From Rhizobium sp. Q54 (GTDB taxonomy: Bacteria; Pseudomonadota; Alphaproteobacteria; Rhizobiales; Beijerinckiaceae): 6,328 bases of DNA. Location of the stretch: positions 1 through 6,328 of the forward strand of contig CAMDOY010000227.1 in assembly GCA_945903655.1 (NCBI GenBank). Reading direction: 5' to 3'. Under the pieces are notes generated by a model. That model did not search any database. It worked only from the letters and a program-made list of their open reading frames with translations, and was not told where the DNA came from. Each line of letters begins with the position of its first letter. Position 1 is the stretch's first letter. Shown piece by piece: positions 5,287 through 6,328 of the stretch. The translations under genes were made by a program, and so were the position numbers.

Positions 5287-6328
5287 ATGGCCCGTGACGT
5301 CTCCGACCAGACCCCCATCGAGTCGCGCGATGCGCTCGTGGGCTGGATCGCGGCCGGCGAAAAGCCGGAGGCGGACTTCCGGCTGGGCACCGAACACGAG
5401 AAATTCCCCTTCTACCGCGCCGATCTCGCGCCCGTGCCCTATGAGGGCCGCGCCGGTCAGGGCGGCATCCACGCCCTGCTGGAGGGCATGCGCCAGAAGA
5501 CGGGCTGGGAGCCCATCGAGGACGCAGGCGCCATCATCGGCCTCTTCGACCCCGCAGGCGGCGGCGCGATTTCGCTGGAGCCGGGCGGCCAGTTCGAACT
5601 CTCCGGCGCCCCGCTCGAAACCGTCCACCAGACGGCTTCCGAACTTGATCTGCATCTGGAACAGGTGAAAGCGGTCGCCGCGCCCCACGACATCGGCTTT
5701 CTGGGTCTGGGCATGAGCCCGATCTGGACCCTGGCGCAGACGCCCGTCATGCCCAAGAGCCGCTACAAGATCATGACCCGCTACATGCCGACCGTCGGCG
5801 CGCGCGGCCTAGACATGATGTACCGGACCTGCACGGTGCAGGTGAATCTCGACTTCGGCACGGAAGCCGACATGGTGAAGAAGCTGCGGGTCTGCCTCGC
5901 CTTGCAGCCCCTGGGCACGGCCCTCTTCGCCAATTCCCCCTTTACGGAAGGCCGCCCCAACGGGCGCCTGTCGGAGCGCTCGGAAATCTGGCGCGACACC
6001 GACAACAACCGCGCGGGCATGCTGCCCTTCGCCTTCGAAGCGGGCATGGGCTACGAGCGCTATGTGGACTATGCGCTGCAAGTGCCCATGTATTTCGTCA
6101 AGCGCGGCGAGACCTATCACGATGTCGCCGGCGCGAACTTTCGCGATCTTCTCGATGGCAAGCTTGCTGCGCTGCCGGGCGAGAAGGCGACGCTTTCGGA
6201 CTGGGCCAATCACGTTTCGACGATCTTCCCGGAAGTGCGGCTGAAGCGGTATCTGGAAATGCGCGGCGCCGATTCCGGCTCGCGAGAGCACATCATTGCG
6301 CTGCCCGCCCTGTTCGTCGGCCTGCTCT
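5287..6328 (+). CDS. gshA: Glutamate-cysteine ligase, plant/alphaproteobacterial type (3' end missing)
   Basis: This is the first 347 residues of a gamma-glutamylcysteine synthetase, the ATP-dependent first and rate-limiting step of glutathione synthesis in the cytoplasm. The frame runs open to the window edge; relatives are about 450 residues, so roughly a quarter is missing. The sequence resembles the plant-type (GCS2-fold) enzyme found in alphaproteobacteria, not the E. coli GshA type. Recognisable blocks are RLGTEHEKFPFY (32-43), ISLEPGGQFELSG (95-107), GLGMSPIW (140-147), YMPTVGARGLDMMYRTCTVQ (166-185, full block to NLD 189), and NSPFTEGRPNG (216-226). The ATG at 5287 follows GGAAAG by 7 bases. 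No frameshift is seen. It is co-directional with the MATE gene 91 bp upstream, with no overlap to force co-translation. No gshB is in the window. Confidence 0.94.
   Translation, partial: MARDVSDQTPIESRDALVGWIAAGEKPEADFRLGTEHEKFPFYRADLAPVPYEGRAGQGGIHALLEGMRQKTGWEPIEDAGAIIGLFDPAGGGAISLEPGGQFELSGAPLETVHQTASELDLHLEQVKAVAAPHDIGFLGLGMSPIWTLAQTPVMPKSRYKIMTRYMPTVGARGLDMMYRTCTVQVNLDFGTEADMVKKLRVCLALQPLGTALFANSPFTEGRPNGRLSERSEIWRDTDNNRAGMLPFAFEAGMGYERYVDYALQVPMYFVKRGETYHDVAGANFRDLLDGKLAALPGEKATLSDWANHVSTIFPEVRLKRYLEMRGADSGSREHIIALPALFVGLL

Noticed and set aside
3822..5390. 522-codon open frame on the minus strand opposite the MATE gene
   Set aside because: It is longer than the MATE gene but is a His/Gly/Glu-rich low-complexity shadow with no domain. 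The plus-strand frame has clear MATE signatures and helices.
3837..6328. MATE exporter and gshA as a dedicated functional pair
   Set aside because: A 91-bp gap with its own candidate promoter separates them, and no sequence evidence links this exporter to glutathione or thiols. Adjacency alone is not enough.

Overview
The window looks like ordinary chromosomal DNA from a GC-rich alphaproteobacterium, most likely Hyphomicrobiales (Rhizobiales). This rests on three things. GC content is high (roughly two thirds by eye) and codons end strongly in G or C. The ispH, thrB (type II) and rnhA neighbourhood is typical of that class. A plant-type glutamate-cysteine ligase is present, and GC-rich palindromic repeats of a kind common between genes in that order lie in the gaps. 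I see no rRNA, tRNA, CRISPR, integrase or transposase, and no evidence of a new defence or biosynthetic system.

Layout from left to right. 1-94: a GC-rich palindromic repeat (copy 1) just downstream of rnhA. 95-544 (-): rnhA, RNase HI. 541-1506 (-): thrB, homoserine kinase, overlapping the rnhA start by 4 bp. 1507-1640: a divergent promoter region. 1641-2552 (+): a DMT/EamA-family transporter. 2553-2751: a convergent gap holding repeat copy 2, a shortened third copy in inverted orientation, and an AT-rich inverted repeat next to the ispH stop. 2752-3705 (-): ispH. 3706-3836: a second divergent promoter region with a 12-bp perfect palindrome. 3837-5195 (+): a MATE-family exporter. 5196-5286: a short leader with a candidate promoter and a hairpin that overlaps the ribosome binding site. 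5287-6328 (+): gshA, cut off by the window edge.

The genes are mostly housekeeping: isoprenoid precursor synthesis (IspH), threonine synthesis (ThrB), RNA-DNA hybrid removal (RNase HI) and glutathione synthesis (GshA). Two multi-pass membrane transporters of unknown substrate are interspersed. In many alphaproteobacteria ispH, thrB and rnhA are consecutive and co-directional. Here a transporter gene on the opposite strand, together with palindromic repeats, sits between ispH and thrB, so the ancestral operon appears to be split.

The most informative non-coding signal is the repeat family. Three copies show two compensatory base-pair changes in their stems, which argues that the folded form is under selection or is produced by the element's mechanism of spread.
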